A DNA stretch of 64,000 nucleotides from Agelaius tricolor. Taxonomy: Eukaryota > Chordata > Aves > Passeriformes > Icteridae. The stretch lies in assembly GCA_023055355.1 (NCBI GenBank), contig JALJCS010000036.1:544501-608500 (forward strand). Reading direction: 5' to 3'. The notes under the pieces were generated by a model, which saw only the letters and a program-made list of their open reading frames with translations, was not told where the DNA came from and did no database searches. A program made the translations under genes and the position numbers. Below, one piece after another: positions 1 through 14,212 of this stretch (the stretch's first letter is position 1; each line of letters starts with the position of its first letter).

Positions 1-3000
1 AAAATATCACCATTTGGCAAATTCAGATCTTAGGTGAAATTCTACAATAGTGGTTTACTCAGCACCGTGACTCAGTTACATGATGTGCTTTGAAATTCTC
101 CTGCAGAAACTGACTTTAGGAGATTTTGTTGGTATTATATCGACACACACGACACAGAGAAGGAGCACACAAACTATTAAATATTCATGCCATGGGGAGA
201 ACACTTAGTAACGTCCCTTCATTCCAGCTGTACAAAGGCAGGCACAAATAACTGCTGAAAAAATGAACAACCCAAAACAATCGCAACATTCCACATCAAC
301 ACGGCGGCGTTGAGCAGCTTGCAAACACTGGCCAAGAAAGGGTCAAGCAGTAATTGTCCTTATCTACCTTTCAGCAGCCTCACATAAACGGTAATTCCAA
401 TCTGAATTCTGTAATTCTGTAATCAGCCCCCCCGCCCCGGGAGTGTTGGGACTTCCCACACGCTCAGGGTCCCTGTGTGGGGATGGATTTTCTGCTCCAG
501 GCCTCCACCCCTGGAGCTCACATGGCCTGAAGTCACCTTCTGAACGTCACAAGTAGGGACCTTGGTGACATTTACTCACAAACAAAAATTCAAACACGTT
601 CTGACCAGCTTTGCTGGAACTTTCAGAGTTCAGCTCTGGGACTGTGAAATGAGGTCATTTTTATCTATCAGTTATCTCTGCCTTGAGAGAGGCCCGTGAT
701 CACACCTCAGCAACAGCACTGCTGGTAGAGCCTGGGATATCACACACATTTTTCACTAAAACAAAAGCATTGGCCTGAGCTTCCTCTGTAAAACTGAGCT
801 CCAGACATACTGAAGAATTGTAAAAATGACATAATTTTCAAATATTCATGAAAGTATTGAGTATATCTGGCAAAAAACCAAAAACCCAGTCCAAATTCAA
901 ACATGCAACGGTTGTTGCTTGCATCCCAATCTTTAGATTTAGATCCTGAGTGAAACGTGATCAGAAGGAGTCAGAGTCATTACAGCTGTCAGAAAAAGGT
1001 GCAATTAACAGTATTATGAAACAAAGTATTTTAAAAGATTACTTTCCCGGCTTCAGGAAACATAGTTACTGACCTCGGGCTTTCCTGGGTTCCTGCAGTC
1101 CCTGGGGGCACTGCAGCCCTCCCTGCCCAGCCCGACCCTTTGCAATCACTGCCTAAACATTGCTTCACCTACCTTGTCTATTTTTAGGGAGTATTTTGTG
1201 CAGGACTGCCTCATACATGTGTGCAGAGTGCCCAGCACGCTTCGTGTTCTGTGTAAACACAGGGCTGAGAGCAGTAAATAATGCTGAGGCAGCAGCAGGA
1301 GCAGAACTTCTGCAGGGCAGTGATGAGCCACGGGCTGCAAGGAGCCCCTGGCACTTATCAGCATCCCACAGGATAACGGAGCCCTGGATTCAGCTATCAT
1401 TGCTCAAGAAACTGCTCATTATCATTATGCTTTAAAGAACTCTTAAAATACTCCAAATTTTTTTTTTACCTGTTAAATAGCCACAGCACAGCAACTTTCT
1501 TTAAAAATAAAAAACAAAAAGAACAAACCAAAACAGCCACCAATAAACAAAACCCAACCCAAACACGAAGCACTACAGCTGAGTTGTGATGCAAATGAGT
1601 GAATTCATTTCCACCACTTCTAGAGGTACAAAAATAATCTAAATTTGACATCCTATTATGGGGAAAAAGGAAAAAACCCAGCCCAAAATCAAGGCAAAGA
1701 TGGTGAAACTAATGTCCAAACAACGAGAGGCTAATTAACCTGACCTCAGTGAGATGCAAAACTGAAATTATTCTTCCTCAGGAGGGGGAAAAGATGTTGA
1801 GGAAAGTAAAGAGATAAAGTACAACAAAGGTTGCAATAATGGCAAAGCTGATGTCTTTCTTTGATAGGGCAGTAAATTTTTCTGGGTAAAGGAAGACAGA
1901 GCAGATCTCATCCATCCCCAAACCAGTAAAGTGTTTGGTCTGGCGCATCATGTAAAAACACCAGTTACATTGGAAAATATGAAGGTCAGTGCAAGAGAAG
2001 CTTTGTGGGTGAAAAATGACTAAAAATCCAGAGCTGGATTGTGCTGAAATGGGAAGTTCTGGGCTAGAGATGCTGTTGATGGGCTTTAAGTGACACGAGC
2101 ACAAGGAACTGAAAGAGTGCGAATGCAGGTGGTGACTGACAACATGCAAAGGCACCAGTCAGGAGACTGGAATATCCTGAATGAAGACCTGGATGAGGTT
2201 CTGGAACAGCACAGGAATCCTGAGGAATGGGCTGGTGGAATGCAGTAATGAGATTAATGCAAATCACAAGGCTGTTCACAGGGGGGCTGACAGCCAAACT
2301 CCTCTAACCTGGGAATTCAGCACGGCTGGGGAAGGATGGAGACTCAGGAGCGTTATTTAGTCACAGAAACCAAGGTGACAAATGGGATCTAAAGACCAGG
2401 TAAGGCACATCCAGATGTTATGGCAACAGCTCTCTTACAGAATTTTGGGTACAGTTTCTATTCAAGAATGACACATGATAACTGGAATAATCACAGAAAA
2501 AGCTCCCTGAGCTGGTTACAAGAGCAAGGAATCTGTCAGGAGAGAAGAGTGAAGCTTCCTTTCAGCAAACTCCAACAAAGAGAGGGGTGATAGGGTGAGT
2601 TTGTATACACAGACTATGGCTTGAAGACAGTATTTGAACTCCAGGTTATGTTGGCAATAAATACATATCTAAAGGCCTGAGTACAATTAAAATGATTGCT
2701 AGAATAGGGTGTCTAATTATTAGAAAAACTAGATTTTAAAGAATTTTTCTTTCCTCTGGGGGAATATAGACCCAGTGGAGAACTTTGACAGTTTTGTCAT
2801 TATTTTCCCCACTTTTAATCAGTGAAATGAGAAGAAAATCTCTGCAATATTGTGAAGATTCATTAATGGTGGTTAAAAAGTATTCAGACACTGTAGTGAT
2901 AAGTGTAACAAAAATCCATTACAATTAGTAATTCTGTACTTACTGCAGCACCTGAATTATATGCAATAAATAAAATATGGAAGCAAACATCAAATAACAA

Positions 3001-6000
3001 GGATAAAAGAAAACTCTGAATGAGACAAGAGTTTGAGAAGGCAGGGTGTATGATTTGATTTATAATTAGAGTTTGCATCATGGCGCAAAGAACTGGATTA
3101 GGGTGGGCAAAAGTGTAAGAAGCACAGACAGGGGAACTGAGCACCCTGCTCGGCTCCCTGGGAAATTCATGTGGGTCCCAGAGCGTGAAGAAGCCTGGAG
3201 CAGAGGGTGAATGAATGTGGGCCTGGAGCACACCCCAGCTCAGCACATTCCCTGTGGCAGGCAGTGCTTGGAGGACCCAGCACTGACCCTGGTGTGGCCA
3301 GGCCTGCACACAGCGTCACTGTCACCGCAGGGAGCTCTCCAAGGAGAGACATTTCCACAGGAACAGCTTCCAAAATCCCAGAGCACCTCCCAGAACACCA
3401 GAAAGGCTCACACCACAGGCCTGCTTTTCCTGAAGTCTTTCTGTTTCCATCACAAGGAACCACCAGGAGCATGTAGCACCATTTCTCTCATCTCACATCT
3501 CTTCCCCTCTCCACACAAAATGTACCTGCTTTAGCAAAACAGCAACAAACAGGGCTGCCCTTCTGGGGTCTCCTGTCCCAGGCACCTGCCCACTGGAGAT
3601 GCTTTCCATGCCCCTCTTCCGAGCTTCCTTGGCTCTGCCATCTCTTCCCCTTCCCATAAACACCAACGCACACAATCATGGAGCAAAAAAGCATCTTGTG
3701 CTGGGGGGTTTCCTCCTTTTTCCTTTACCTTTTTGTTTTTCTCAGTGTTCTCACCAGAGGATACCTCACAAGCACAAAAGATCATATATATACATTAAAA
3801 TAAGATCCCATGACAATATTCTTGACAAAAACACCAGAGACTTCAGTTAGAAATAATCAGAAATCTGCTCTTCCACAGGTGGCAATGGGCTTCTGCACGT
3901 TAAGGGATGTTTAAATGGATTTACCACTTTCTTCTTCATGAACCTTGCAGCCTTTCAGAAAAGAAGTTGCACAGGGAAAAAAACAATGGATGTCAGGAGA
4001 AAAGGAGTAGTCATTTGTCAGGTTGACCCACAGAATCCCCAAATTCCTGAGAATTCCCTGTCAACACACTGTGAAAAATAACATACAGCTGAGTAGCAGA
4101 ACACCTCTCTGTGGGATAACTGCCCAGAATATCTTGAGAGGTAAATTAATACAAGAAAGAACCAAGCACTGTGCACCCGATTAACAGTGAAAATACCTGA
4201 AATCAGCATAACAAAGTGGGGTGAGTGCACTTGTGCTCAGGATGGTTAAACAGCTGTAATTAGATCAAACAAACTAGATTGATGTATCATCCATTTGTAG
4301 CTGTGGCCTCAGAAGGCAGGTCAGGAGCTAAGTTCAGTAAAACAGTTTTAGTGCTGCAGCTTTTATCTAACAAGGCACAGCCACACACTCAGTCCAAAGT
4401 AAATACTGCTCAGGAGAACTGCTGAATTCCAAAGAAAGAGAGTTTCTAGAGAAGGTGCTGCTCCTCAACAACAACCTTAACTTTTGTCAGTAATGAAACT
4501 CTCCTCATGAATTCAATAATAGACTCTTTGGATAAACACTGCTCAGGATTTTGGTTACAAATTCATTCAAGGCATTTGAAGGTCTTTATTGAGTTGCTTC
4601 CCATTCACTTAAAGTGTCTGCACAAAATGGGTGAATTCTAATTTGCTTTGTTCTTTCAGAACCTTTAAATTAAATTTTAAGAAAATAATGTAAAACAACA
4701 CTGAATGAAATATGGTCAGTACATTTCAGAGATGAGCAAAACATAAAGTAGCAGATGGTAGGAAGAGGATATATGTGAAGAAATGTAAATAGCAGGGAAC
4801 CTCACCACATCAAAGACGTGAGGCAGAACTGCAAGACCCCTGGGAGAGCTGAGGAGAAGCAGAAACCACTGAGCTGAGAGGTATCAGCCTTTCCTTGCTC
4901 AGAAATGACACAACACCAACGGGAAGCTCCAGTCTGGTAGAGGGACCCCTCGTAAGTGAGGTGAGATTGCTGTGAAGGGTCCTTAGAGTGAGTATGGGAG
5001 GAAGGGAGGAAACAAGGACAGGTGCCAACAAATGTATTTATCAAACACTCTTGGAATAGGAAAGATACCAACTCTACAGAGCTGTAGGCAATGAAGACAT
5101 TATAAAGGAGCTAACAGTAGAAAATGACCTTATATTGAAGACAAATGAGATGAATTGTTTGAGTTAGGCAGGAGCCCAAGCAAAGAGAGGCTAATACTGT
5201 TAGAGAAGCTACCGAATATCAGGGGATGTTTAAGGGTGAAGGGAGGCACCCTTGAGGAGCAGGGCCCAGCTGATAACTGCAAATTCAGCTGAAGGAATAG
5301 CTGCAAAATGGTCACCATTCTAAACATTTGTATTTCAAATAGTTGGTAAGTACATTCCCACAGCAGCACTCCAAACCTCATGGAGCCTAAATCACAAGTA
5401 CTCCCATTTTGTATCTTCTTCTGCCCCAAGCTCCATTTGTCTGGGTGATTTATGAGGTGAGCTCTGGCTGCACAAGGCTTCTCTCCTTCTGAATGGAGGA
5501 ACAATTCAGATAAGGAACAAATCTCTTCTGAGTGAATAGAGGAAACTGGACTTAACTGCATTGACTAAGGTATTTATTGTACATCTAGGCCAGAGGAAGC
5601 TTAGCACTTTTAATACATATAAAACTGCAGAGAGCTGCTAGGAAGAGCAGAAACCAAACAAAACAGATTCACAAGTTCCTTAATTATTTAAATTAAGCCA
5701 CTGAAGTAACAGGAAAGAAAGAGCAACAGATATCTATCAATTCCAGTGGCTGATTCCAGCCACCCACAGGAACGGAGGAGCAGTTGGCTCTGTGTCCCCT
5801 CAGGCACCCTCAGGCTGAGGAACAGCCAAATTGTAATCACATAACCTCCAACGGGCAGTGCTTTCGTGGCTGTTGATTCCATAAATTGTCTTGAGGTTCC
5901 TTGTCATGGAAGACATTGGATATAATTACAGACAAAAAAAAAAAAAAAAAACTACAGGCCTGGTCCTGGGCAAGGTGCTTTGGCAACTCAGCAGCTCAGG

Positions 6001-8900
6001 GGATCATCAGCTCTTTGTAGACAGGAGCCCAATGCTAAGAGACAAACTGCAAGAAATAAATATCTGTGGTACCACTCCAACTTACCAGTTCAGAACAGAC
6101 ACACACAAAATTCCTGAGAGGCAATGAAACCACAGAATTAAAATTTTAAGTGCAAACCCCAACATTAAGTCATCCATTTGCAATTGTTGGTGGTGAATCC
6201 ATCTACTCCAGATGGGAAGAGGTCACTCTCTTCTTTTTCCAGGGCAAGTCTATGAATAATTTGAGTGATTAAAGCTCAAATCAGGGGTGAAAATGAAAGA
6301 CTGGGAATGCACGTGGAAAAGAAACCACACTCACAAAGAGAGCCTCACTCAGCTTTCATTCTGGAATCAGGAAAGGCCCCTTCCATTTCTGTCCTGCCAC
6401 AAAATACAGGTGAGCTCGTACATTTTTTTCCTGAAGAGTTGTCACTTTTAAAGGCACATTGAAATCTTATTTTTACTTTTTAGGTCTCCCTTCCTCTATT
6501 GGAGATGACCTAAATTTTGAGCTGAAGCACTCACAGCATCCTCGCTTGGAATAGAAAACAACAGCAAAAAAACATCAGGCTGTGAAAAGAGGCAAAATAA
6601 TAGGAGGGAAAATTACAGTGAAGTCCTCCCTGAATAAGAGGAGGTCACAAAGGCTGCAGAAATAGAAGCTGAAGTGGTGCTATCCTGAGCCAGGGGACAC
6701 AAAGTGGTTGCATTTACAGCCCAGGCAGGGGACAGGTGGGCAGGATGTGAATGGAAGCCAACGGCCGCAGTTCTGGGAATACCCAACAGCTCTCAGCATC
6801 CCCTTCAAACACTGCTCGGGGAAGAAATGTCACACACACAAACTCCAAGAGCCTGCTGCTGTCACAAAAAACCCTACAGAAACCCGAGTGCTTTCTAGGA
6901 CTGCTCAAATAGAACCAGACAGCTACAGAAAGGGGGAGAGGCAATATTTTATATGTTAAATAGAAAAATGTATGGGAGCACATATAGAGCCCAATAGTCA
7001 GCAGTAGAGACTCCTGAACATTCATGCAGCTCATCCTTAACAAAACAAACCCCAAAATGTACTTGCAGATACATTGATTTTGTTTTATTTTATCATCTTA
7101 AACAGACAGCAGAAACTGAGATTATAATCTGTGCCTTTTTAAAATTCCATTCAACAGATGTTCATAAACAGACTTGAGCCAAATTTCAGGTCCCCAAAAG
7201 GATATTCAGCCTGAGAACTTTTACAAATGAGTGGTAAAGTCCCACTTTTCCCCTTGTAATCATTGCTTTTCTGAGACACTAAATCCTCTCTTAGCCTCAT
7301 TACAAGTTCCCACCAGCATAAAATGTATTTTTCATTTCCATTTCCTATAGTATTGTTTTCCAAAAATGGCATTTCCCAGCACAAGACAACTCTCCTTCAC
7401 TCCTTTTTATGTCACCTCCTCAATACCAAAGGATTGTCTCAGTGACAAGGCTCTGTTCTTCTAAAAAGATGAAAAAAATCCAAGTGGTACTAATAAATAT
7501 TTACTTAATGTAAAGAAAAGGGAATTCAACACTTAAGGATGAAAATTACAGGGGAAAAAAAAGGTGTTTGGAAAGGCAAGGCTCTAAGAAGTTCAGTGCT
7601 GTTTATGAGAACGACTGCTCAATGGCTCCTTCTGGGACACAGTGAGATGACTTCTTTAAAAGTATGGTCTAGAAATACCCCCAAATCACTGAAATTATAA
7701 GTCACCCGAGTATTTCAGCTGCAATACAAAATTAAGAAATATCAGGACACATAATGAAAATGGTGGAATGAAACCAGCATTGCACTGACTTGTCTATGTT
7801 AAAAGGGGAAGGGGGGGCTGAAGTGAAAGGCTTTATTTTTACTTAATTACTCTCAGTGCTCCCTGGGGACTCCTTCCAAAGCGTATTTTGTATTTGGACC
7901 TAAATGCAAGCAGGATTCAGCCTTGATCTTATTCCTTATGACAATAGGTTTCTTAAATTAGAAGTCCCACAACTGGAATGTTGACACTACTGCTGGCTCC
8001 TCCAGCACCTCCGAGTCCCCCCTGTGCTATGAATCCATTAACCCGGGAAGCACTGAGAACAGGGGACCACAGACTGTTCAAAATTTAAAAATCCATCCAC
8101 AAAACAATACTTCGTGAGCTTGCAGCATCTTTCATCCATGTATGTGGAAATGGGAAGTCTCAAAATAGTTAAAAAAAAAAAAAAAAAGAAATCAACAAAC
8201 CCACCTAACTTCAAGGTATTCTGAAATGAGAACATATTAATTGAGTGAGCATCCACCTGTGATGCGATTTAAGACTCTCCTACTGCAGCATTTCACACAT
8301 ATTCAATCCACCTTCTGGTTACAGCGTGCAAGTTTATGTATGCTATGTAGAAGGAACAGCAGAGCTGGTTAAAGATTTTCTCTTGCTTCACATACTCTGC
8401 AAGCTTCTCATTAACTCATACATGACTTTAATCAGGGCTGAAGCACACACTTCCTTCAGCATGCAGCAGAACTGAGCTGGGGAAAAAAATCCTCCATAAA
8501 ATATTATTCTAACCATGAATTAATAAAGAGAAGGGCAACGTTTTCCTAAAGTGGCTGCCGATTCTCATCTGTAAAGGGTTAAACCGACCTTCGCTGATCC
8601 AGAAGAGGTAATAAAATAGAACTTTAAGGACAAAAATGGAGCACTTCAAGAGATTATTATGAAGAGCCACATTCAAGAACACAAAACCTTATTCTTAAAG
8701 CACAGATGCTTCTGAAACAAGAGATCGCACGTTTTTAACAGCACATTGCCAACCGCTTATAATGAATAAGCAAAACGAGGGAATCAGGGTGTTTTTTTTC
8801 ATTTTTCCTTGGAGCTCAGAGGGAAGGGGCATTCATGGATGTGGTAGCAGAGCCAGCTCCGCACTTCTGCAGGGCTGTGGAGCTGGTGCTGGTCGGTGTG
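1..8900. other. AT-rich intergenic DNA, no gene seen
   Basis: Frames here are short and lack family features. Poly(A/T) runs occur at 5932-5950 and 8170-8187. No tRNA, LTR or CR1 copy was recognised. Confidence 0.6.
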
Positions 8901-8962
8901 TGGGGGGAGAAAACAGAGTAAAACCTGAGAAAAACCCATCAGAGCTCCTGTCCTCCCCTTCC

Positions 8963-9200
8963 AGCGTTAATGGGAGGGATACGAGTCCATGGGAGCTGCA
9001 GTGGGGGATGGTGCTGGCGGAGGGGGTGGGGAGAACCGAGCGAGGCCTTACAACCATCAGCAGCTCTTGTTCTTGTTCCTTTCAGCCTTAGCAGGAGGAT
9101 GTGAAGCTCATGGAGCCGGCAGCGGGATGGGGGGGGAAGCAGCGCAGGATCATAGTTTAGCTTTTGTCCTTTCTCCGCAGGGTTAATAGGAGGACACGAG
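8963..9200 (+). repeat. Three diverged tandem units at the edge of the CpG island
   Basis: Blocks starting CAGCGTTAATGGGAGG (8963), CAGCCTTAGCAGGAGG (9083) and CAGGGTTAATAGGAGG (9178) are each preceded by a pyrimidine-rich run; the spacings are about 120 and 95 bp. This looks like an old tandem duplication. Confidence 0.6.
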
Positions 9201-10250
9201 TGTCACCGGGATAAGGGCAGGGCCGGGGGGGCACGGCGGGGATCGCAGCTCCCCGCAGGGCTCCCGGCAGCGTGTGCTGGGATTTGTGGGGTCCTGTGCG
9301 AAGTCACAACACCCGCGGGCGAGGGGTGTGGGGGGGGAACACGGGGCAAACTTCCCTCAACGTGGCGGCTCCGCTTATCCAGCACGGCGAGCCCGGGGTG
9401 CCCCGCGGGGTGGGGCGAGCCCCGGCCTTATCTGTGGGGCGCAGGGAGCGCGGCTCCGCGGCCGCGGGCAGGGAGGCAGCGAGGGAGGGAGAGCCCAGGT
9501 GCGCTGACAGAGGGAAGGGGGGCACAGGCGGCCCCGCGGCCGCTCTGAGGGCGCTCCCTGCCCGCAGCGGGAGCGCGGGGCTGAGGCGCGACCCCGGCCC
9601 CAAAACAGGGGAAAGTTTCCCCAAACTTTGGCGCGGGGGTCCCGTCCCCCCTCAGCGAACCCCTCACGGTGCCCCCCCCTCAGCGGCTGTTCCCGCCCCT
9701 GCCGCAGGGGGAGGGGGGCGCTGTTCCCGGCTCCGCGCCGCGTTTTCCCGCTCACCCCCCGCTCCCCGCGCCTCCTCACTCCTCCGCGCCTCCGGATCCC
9801 TCCGCCGCAGCCGGCGCTGGGGCTTTTTCACCTACCCCACCCCCACCGCTTCATCCCGATTATCCCGCCCGCAGCTGCGGGGAGGATGCAGGAAGGGAAA
9901 CGCTTCTCCCACCCTGTTCCTGCAACGGGGTCCTGGCGTCAGGGACCGCGGGACGGAGCCTTTGCTGAGTGAGGGAGAAGAGGCGGTTGGGACTACTTGG
10001 CGTTCCTGCCACGGCCTCGGCGGAAGGAGCGCGCTTGAGCGAGAGGCTGTGCAGTACTGCGGCTCTCCTCAGCGCTTCCTGGAAACTCCCGCTTAGGAGC
10101 GAGGGGGGGCGGGAGCGAAAGAGTCCCAGGCCGGGAATGGGAGGGGGGCAGGGCACAGCCCCCTCCCCGTGCCCGGACGCCCCCCGAGCCCGCTGACACC
10201 CCTCAGGCCGACGCTTACCGCCTCTTCCTGTGCAGATGGAGTAGGGAGAA
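9200..10250. promoter_or_regulatory. Orphan CpG island
   Basis: About 1 kb of very GC-rich, CpG-rich DNA with no convincing coding frame: several frames are open at once on both strands, as expected from low stop-codon density. A minus-strand splice-donor match (GAGGCG|GTAAGC) lies at about 10222-10227, so a non-coding first exon read leftwards is possible. Downstream ARID1A in mammals has a CpG-island promoter, but I see none of its exon 1 protein here. Confidence 0.6.
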
Positions 10251-10302
10251 GTCAGGGATAAACTCCCTCGTAACAGCCGTGCGGGGTGGTGGGGGCTGAA
10301 CC

Positions 10303-10547
10303 CCTTTTCCCCTCACAGCCTGGGGTCTGGAAGAGCAGACTCCCCCTTTCCCCTCACAAACTGGGGTCTGGAAGAGCAGACTCCCCTTTTCCCCTCACAA
10401 CCTGGGGTCTGGAAGAGCAGACTCCCCTTTTCCCCTCACAACCTGGGGTCTGGAAGAGCAGACTCCCCTTTTCCCCTCACAACCTGGGGTCCGGAAGAGC
10501 AGACTCGCCCCTTTCCCCTCACATCCCGGGGTGTGGAGGAAAGACCC
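10303..10547 (+). repeat. 41-bp minisatellite, about six copies
   Basis: TGGGGTCTGGAAGAGCAGAC recurs at 10321, 10362, 10403, 10444 and 10485 with an exact 41-bp period, then a diverged copy near 10527. The rest of each unit is CCCCTTTTCCCCTCACAAC-like. No spacers, so it is not CRISPR-like. Confidence 0.97.
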
Positions 10548-10859
10548 CAATTTTTTTCCTCACAAGCTGGGAGCGTCTCTCTACCCCCAAAACTGAGGGC
10601 TGGGGAGCGGGGGAACGCAACGGGGTGGGGTGGGGGAAAAGTGCCCGGCATGGCCAGGGGACAGGGGGAAGAGATCCCCCAAAAAGAGCCCCTTTTCCCC
10701 CGAGTTCCTTGGGATGGGGGCGATCCCTGGATCCGGGGCCCTGGGAGCGGGCTGAGGTGGCGCGGGGGAGGGGAGGCCGGGCTGGTAAATGCAAAACGCT
10801 GGTACAGAAGCGTTTTAGCACAATCGGGCTGGAAAGCTCCGACTGCAACGGGCTGAGAA

Positions 10860-10860
10860 C

Positions 10861-10892
<32 letters not shown>

Positions 10893-10910
10893 AGAAAAAA
10901 AAAAGAAAAA
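10860..10910 (+). repeat. A-rich simple tract
   Basis: About 50 bp of A broken by single Gs. Confidence 0.97.
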
Positions 10911-11047
10911 CGTGAAAAGGCTCCTTTGCTGCCCTCTGCCTGCCGAGGCTGCGGGGGAGCCCGGCCGCCTCCGAGGCTGGCGAAGGGCTGACATTGCCTG
11001 AGTGAAAAAGACGGAGGAATCCGGGCCAATTCACACACCTGTGGTGC

Positions 11048-11112
11048 TTCCACAGAATCAGTTCGGTTGGAAAAGACCTCTGAGATCACCGAGTGCAACC
11101 CTTCCTGGCTCT
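11048..11112 (-). mobile_element. CR1 LINE 3' tail, very short
   Basis: TCCACAGAATCAGTTCGGTT then GGAAAAGACCTCTGAGATCA is the end of a CR1 copy in the minus orientation; about 65 bp are recognisable. Confidence 0.7.
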
Positions 11113-14100
11113 GGATACACTGGGTTATCCTTTTTCCCACGTGTGGACGTGCTCCTGTTCACCTCACTTTTGCACAACTTCAGTAGAGGTAAAACTCCTT
11201 CCCGTTAGACTAGGCTGAAGAATATCTCAAGCCCAAGAGGCTTTTGGGGTCTGCACTTTAATACTTGAATTATTTAATGACACAATAGTACAAATGCCTA
11301 ACACATGTAAGCCACAGAAAAGAAAAAAAAAAAAGAAAAAAAGTGGAAAAAACCAGGAGGGTAGAGTGAGTATGCTGATAAATGCCTGTGATACACAAAC
11401 ATGGGCAGTAAATACCGTGTGGTTCATTAGATACCGGCTGGGGTGATCCTGCCCTGCACTTAAAGGCCTCTCACTTCCTCTGCCTTCTCCAGATTGGTGC
11501 CTCGTACCAGCTCCTGTCCAGCTCTGCTGGTTTCCAGTTTGCCCCCCTTTAAATGTGGAGCTGTTGATCCTTTCTGGTGTTACAATGCAACTCTTTGATG
11601 CCCAAAGCCCCTTCCTCTACTGAATCCACAAGTTTCAGGGATGCTGGGACTACACAGGAAAGGCAGGCAACATGTAATGAAATTATGTGGAAGAGAAAGG
11701 TCCATTAGAACAAGGAGATACCCATAAATCCTGTTAGCAGCCAAGTATTTCCATAGAAATTTCCTGATTTTAGATGCCCAGCACCTTTCCTATCCATTTC
11801 CTTAACACCATTCCTAAATCCCTACGTGGCTTCATTTACAAACCTAAACCCCAAATGTAAATTGATGGGGGAGGATCTCTTTGAACTCCTGTGTCCTTGG
11901 GTTTTAGCTCTAAATTCCGTAGTTCAGGGTCTACTGGAAAGGGCAGCCTCCAGCTCTTGGACCAGGAATCATCTCTTGGCTTTAGACTCCTCCAGCACTG
12001 CTCAGTTAAAGATGAGCTGTGTTAAAATCTTTTAGTTATGCGCTCTTTGTTGAACTTTTATTCCTTTGCTCTTTGTACCCCAGTCAGTGCAGAACAGCTT
12101 GTAAATGCATGGATTTATTCTGTCAGCCTCACACTGCTTCCCTTAAACATCAAAATATTAAAACACAAAAGCTCCCCGATTACTCATCAGCAGATCGGTG
12201 ACTTTGCACACACTCAGCTTTCTCTGGAGTAAATTAAAACAACTCCTTCAAAAATTTTGAGCTGAGGTGGATTGTTTCCAGATTCCCAGGAACTGTGAGG
12301 GACAATGTGCCCAACACCAGGATCCTCAGAGCGGCTGCAAAAGGTAAAGATACATCTTGGGTCCTGCAATTAAGTCCAAATTAATTATTCTGGATTCATT
12401 TTGCTCAGTTAATGATGTTAATTGCCTGCCTGGCAGACTGTTTAGAATTTGGAACCATTTAATGACTGCTACATAAGGATTTTGCAGTTGGGAGTGATTT
12501 TTTGATAACAGATCCAATACAAATCCCTGTCCTGCCTCCCAGTTGTGTTGGCTCCCCAGTGCCAGGTGGAAGGGCAGTGCTGCTTGGTTTGCAATTGTGC
12601 TTTAAGTGATTACTAGATCCAGGCAGTATTTATACCTGCGTTTTTAACGTTCTGGCTGACAACATTTCGTATTTTTAAACTCATTCAAGTAACTCAATCC
12701 TAAGCAGACATTCTACTGAATCCAGAACAGCAGAATCCAGTAAAAAAGGTGTTAGTTTAATAAAGCTGGGCACATTTTAACCAGGGAAAGCTGGGTTTAT
12801 GGGCCCAGAGTACTTGGGACTCGGTGCATTTGAAGCGGTATCACTGAAAGGCAGTGCAGGGGACGCTGCTTTCCAGCTTCCCAGCCTTCTGCCAGGTCTC
12901 TGGCACAGGATGAGAGAAGTTTACAGGAGTTCCCTAAATGGGAAAGGAAAGTCATTTAAACAGTATAGTTGTGAATCAGAGGCTGAGGGAACGTTGTCAT
13001 GTGAAGGGAATCCCTCTGTTAAGGAGAGAATCGCTCCTGTGCCTCTGTGCTCAAGTGGAAGCCCCAGCAACGCTGCTGCCCAGTCACAACTCCCACGTAT
13101 GAGGTAGAGATTGCAGGGAGATTATCCAGCCAAAGCAAACACGCTGGAGGAGTCAGGCAGGTGCTTTTGGAGGAGGAGGGTGTTTCAAACACACTCCTCA
13201 GCCCTCCACATGACCTGTCTGGCATCCAGCAAGGCTGAGTTAGTCCTAAGGCCAAAGGAGTAAAATGCAGGTAGAAGATAGAGGTGTCTCCTCTCCATGG
13301 CTGCCACAGAGAGAGAGCACAAGATAGCAATGAAATTTCCAAGGCATCATGCTCATTTTTCATCAAACACCCATTAGTAAAATTGTTTTCTTTGCTTTTG
13401 ACAAATCAGTTCAAGCCCACACACATCCTGCAGGATACATTACACTGGGGGCTTGAGCCTCTTTCATTTCCCAAACAGCTCTGTCACCCTGTTAGTGATC
13501 GTCTACCAAAGCACTCCATTGCACATCCCTCATGACACAATAATTCCTAATATTTATACCCTTTGTAATGAATGGAAGATGCATTGATGTAGAAGCCAGA
13601 TACAGCATAAATATCAACAGAAGTGGCTGAACTTGATTCACATTTTCTGGTGCTGTGCCCTCTTACAAATCTTTTTGCTGTTGTCCTGGCCTCAACAGAT
13701 TTAGAATGGTATTTCAAAGACCACTGATGACACCATTCAGTAGCTGGCAAGACAAAGAATTCATGGATGGAGTTAATAAGGGAGATAAAAGCAGTCTGTG
13801 CCCCAAACCCAACATTTTCACAGTGCACGTGGGCTGGTTTTGTGAGCCAGATGCAGAGAGCTCCAGGGATGCTACGCCGCAATCCTACAACCCTAATTCT
13901 TGCGCATTTAAGGCTGTATCTGATTAGGCATTTCTGTATTTTCTGAGTATGTAATTATCTAGCACAGTACGTGCGAGTCATGGAGTAAACCCAGTTGGGA
14001 GTGGAGCACTGGGAAGGGGAGAAAAGGTCTGTACGTGGGTGAGTAGGTTTGTCCATGTCGGGGATTGCAGCAGCCTGGGAATACAGTGTGGAAAAAAGCC

Positions 14101-14212
14101 TTTCCTGGAAAGAAACTGAGGTGAAATCCCCTCACTGTGCTGTGAGCAGTTAGCACTTCCCTGTAGACCACCAATGAGGTGATAACTAGATCCCAGATCC
14201 TTGTAGGATCCT

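Noticed and set aside
1..9200. ARID1A exons, expected beyond the RPS6KA1 3' end from mammalian gene order
   Set aside because: No frame shows the Gln/Pro/Gly/Ser-rich ARID1A sequence or the ARID domain. The gene may lie outside the window.
9272..10096. 274-codon plus-strand frame in the CpG island
   Set aside because: Several other frames on both strands are open over the same bases, the composition is Arg/Gly/Pro-rich as expected from GC-rich DNA, and no domain is recognisable.
10303..10547. CRISPR-like spaced repeats
   Set aside because: The units are contiguous with no unique spacers, and the window is from a vertebrate.
10286..10915. 209-codon frame across the 41-bp repeat
   Set aside because: The repeat period is not a multiple of three, so the protein repeat shifts frame from unit to unit; the end is poly-Lys from the A-rich tract.
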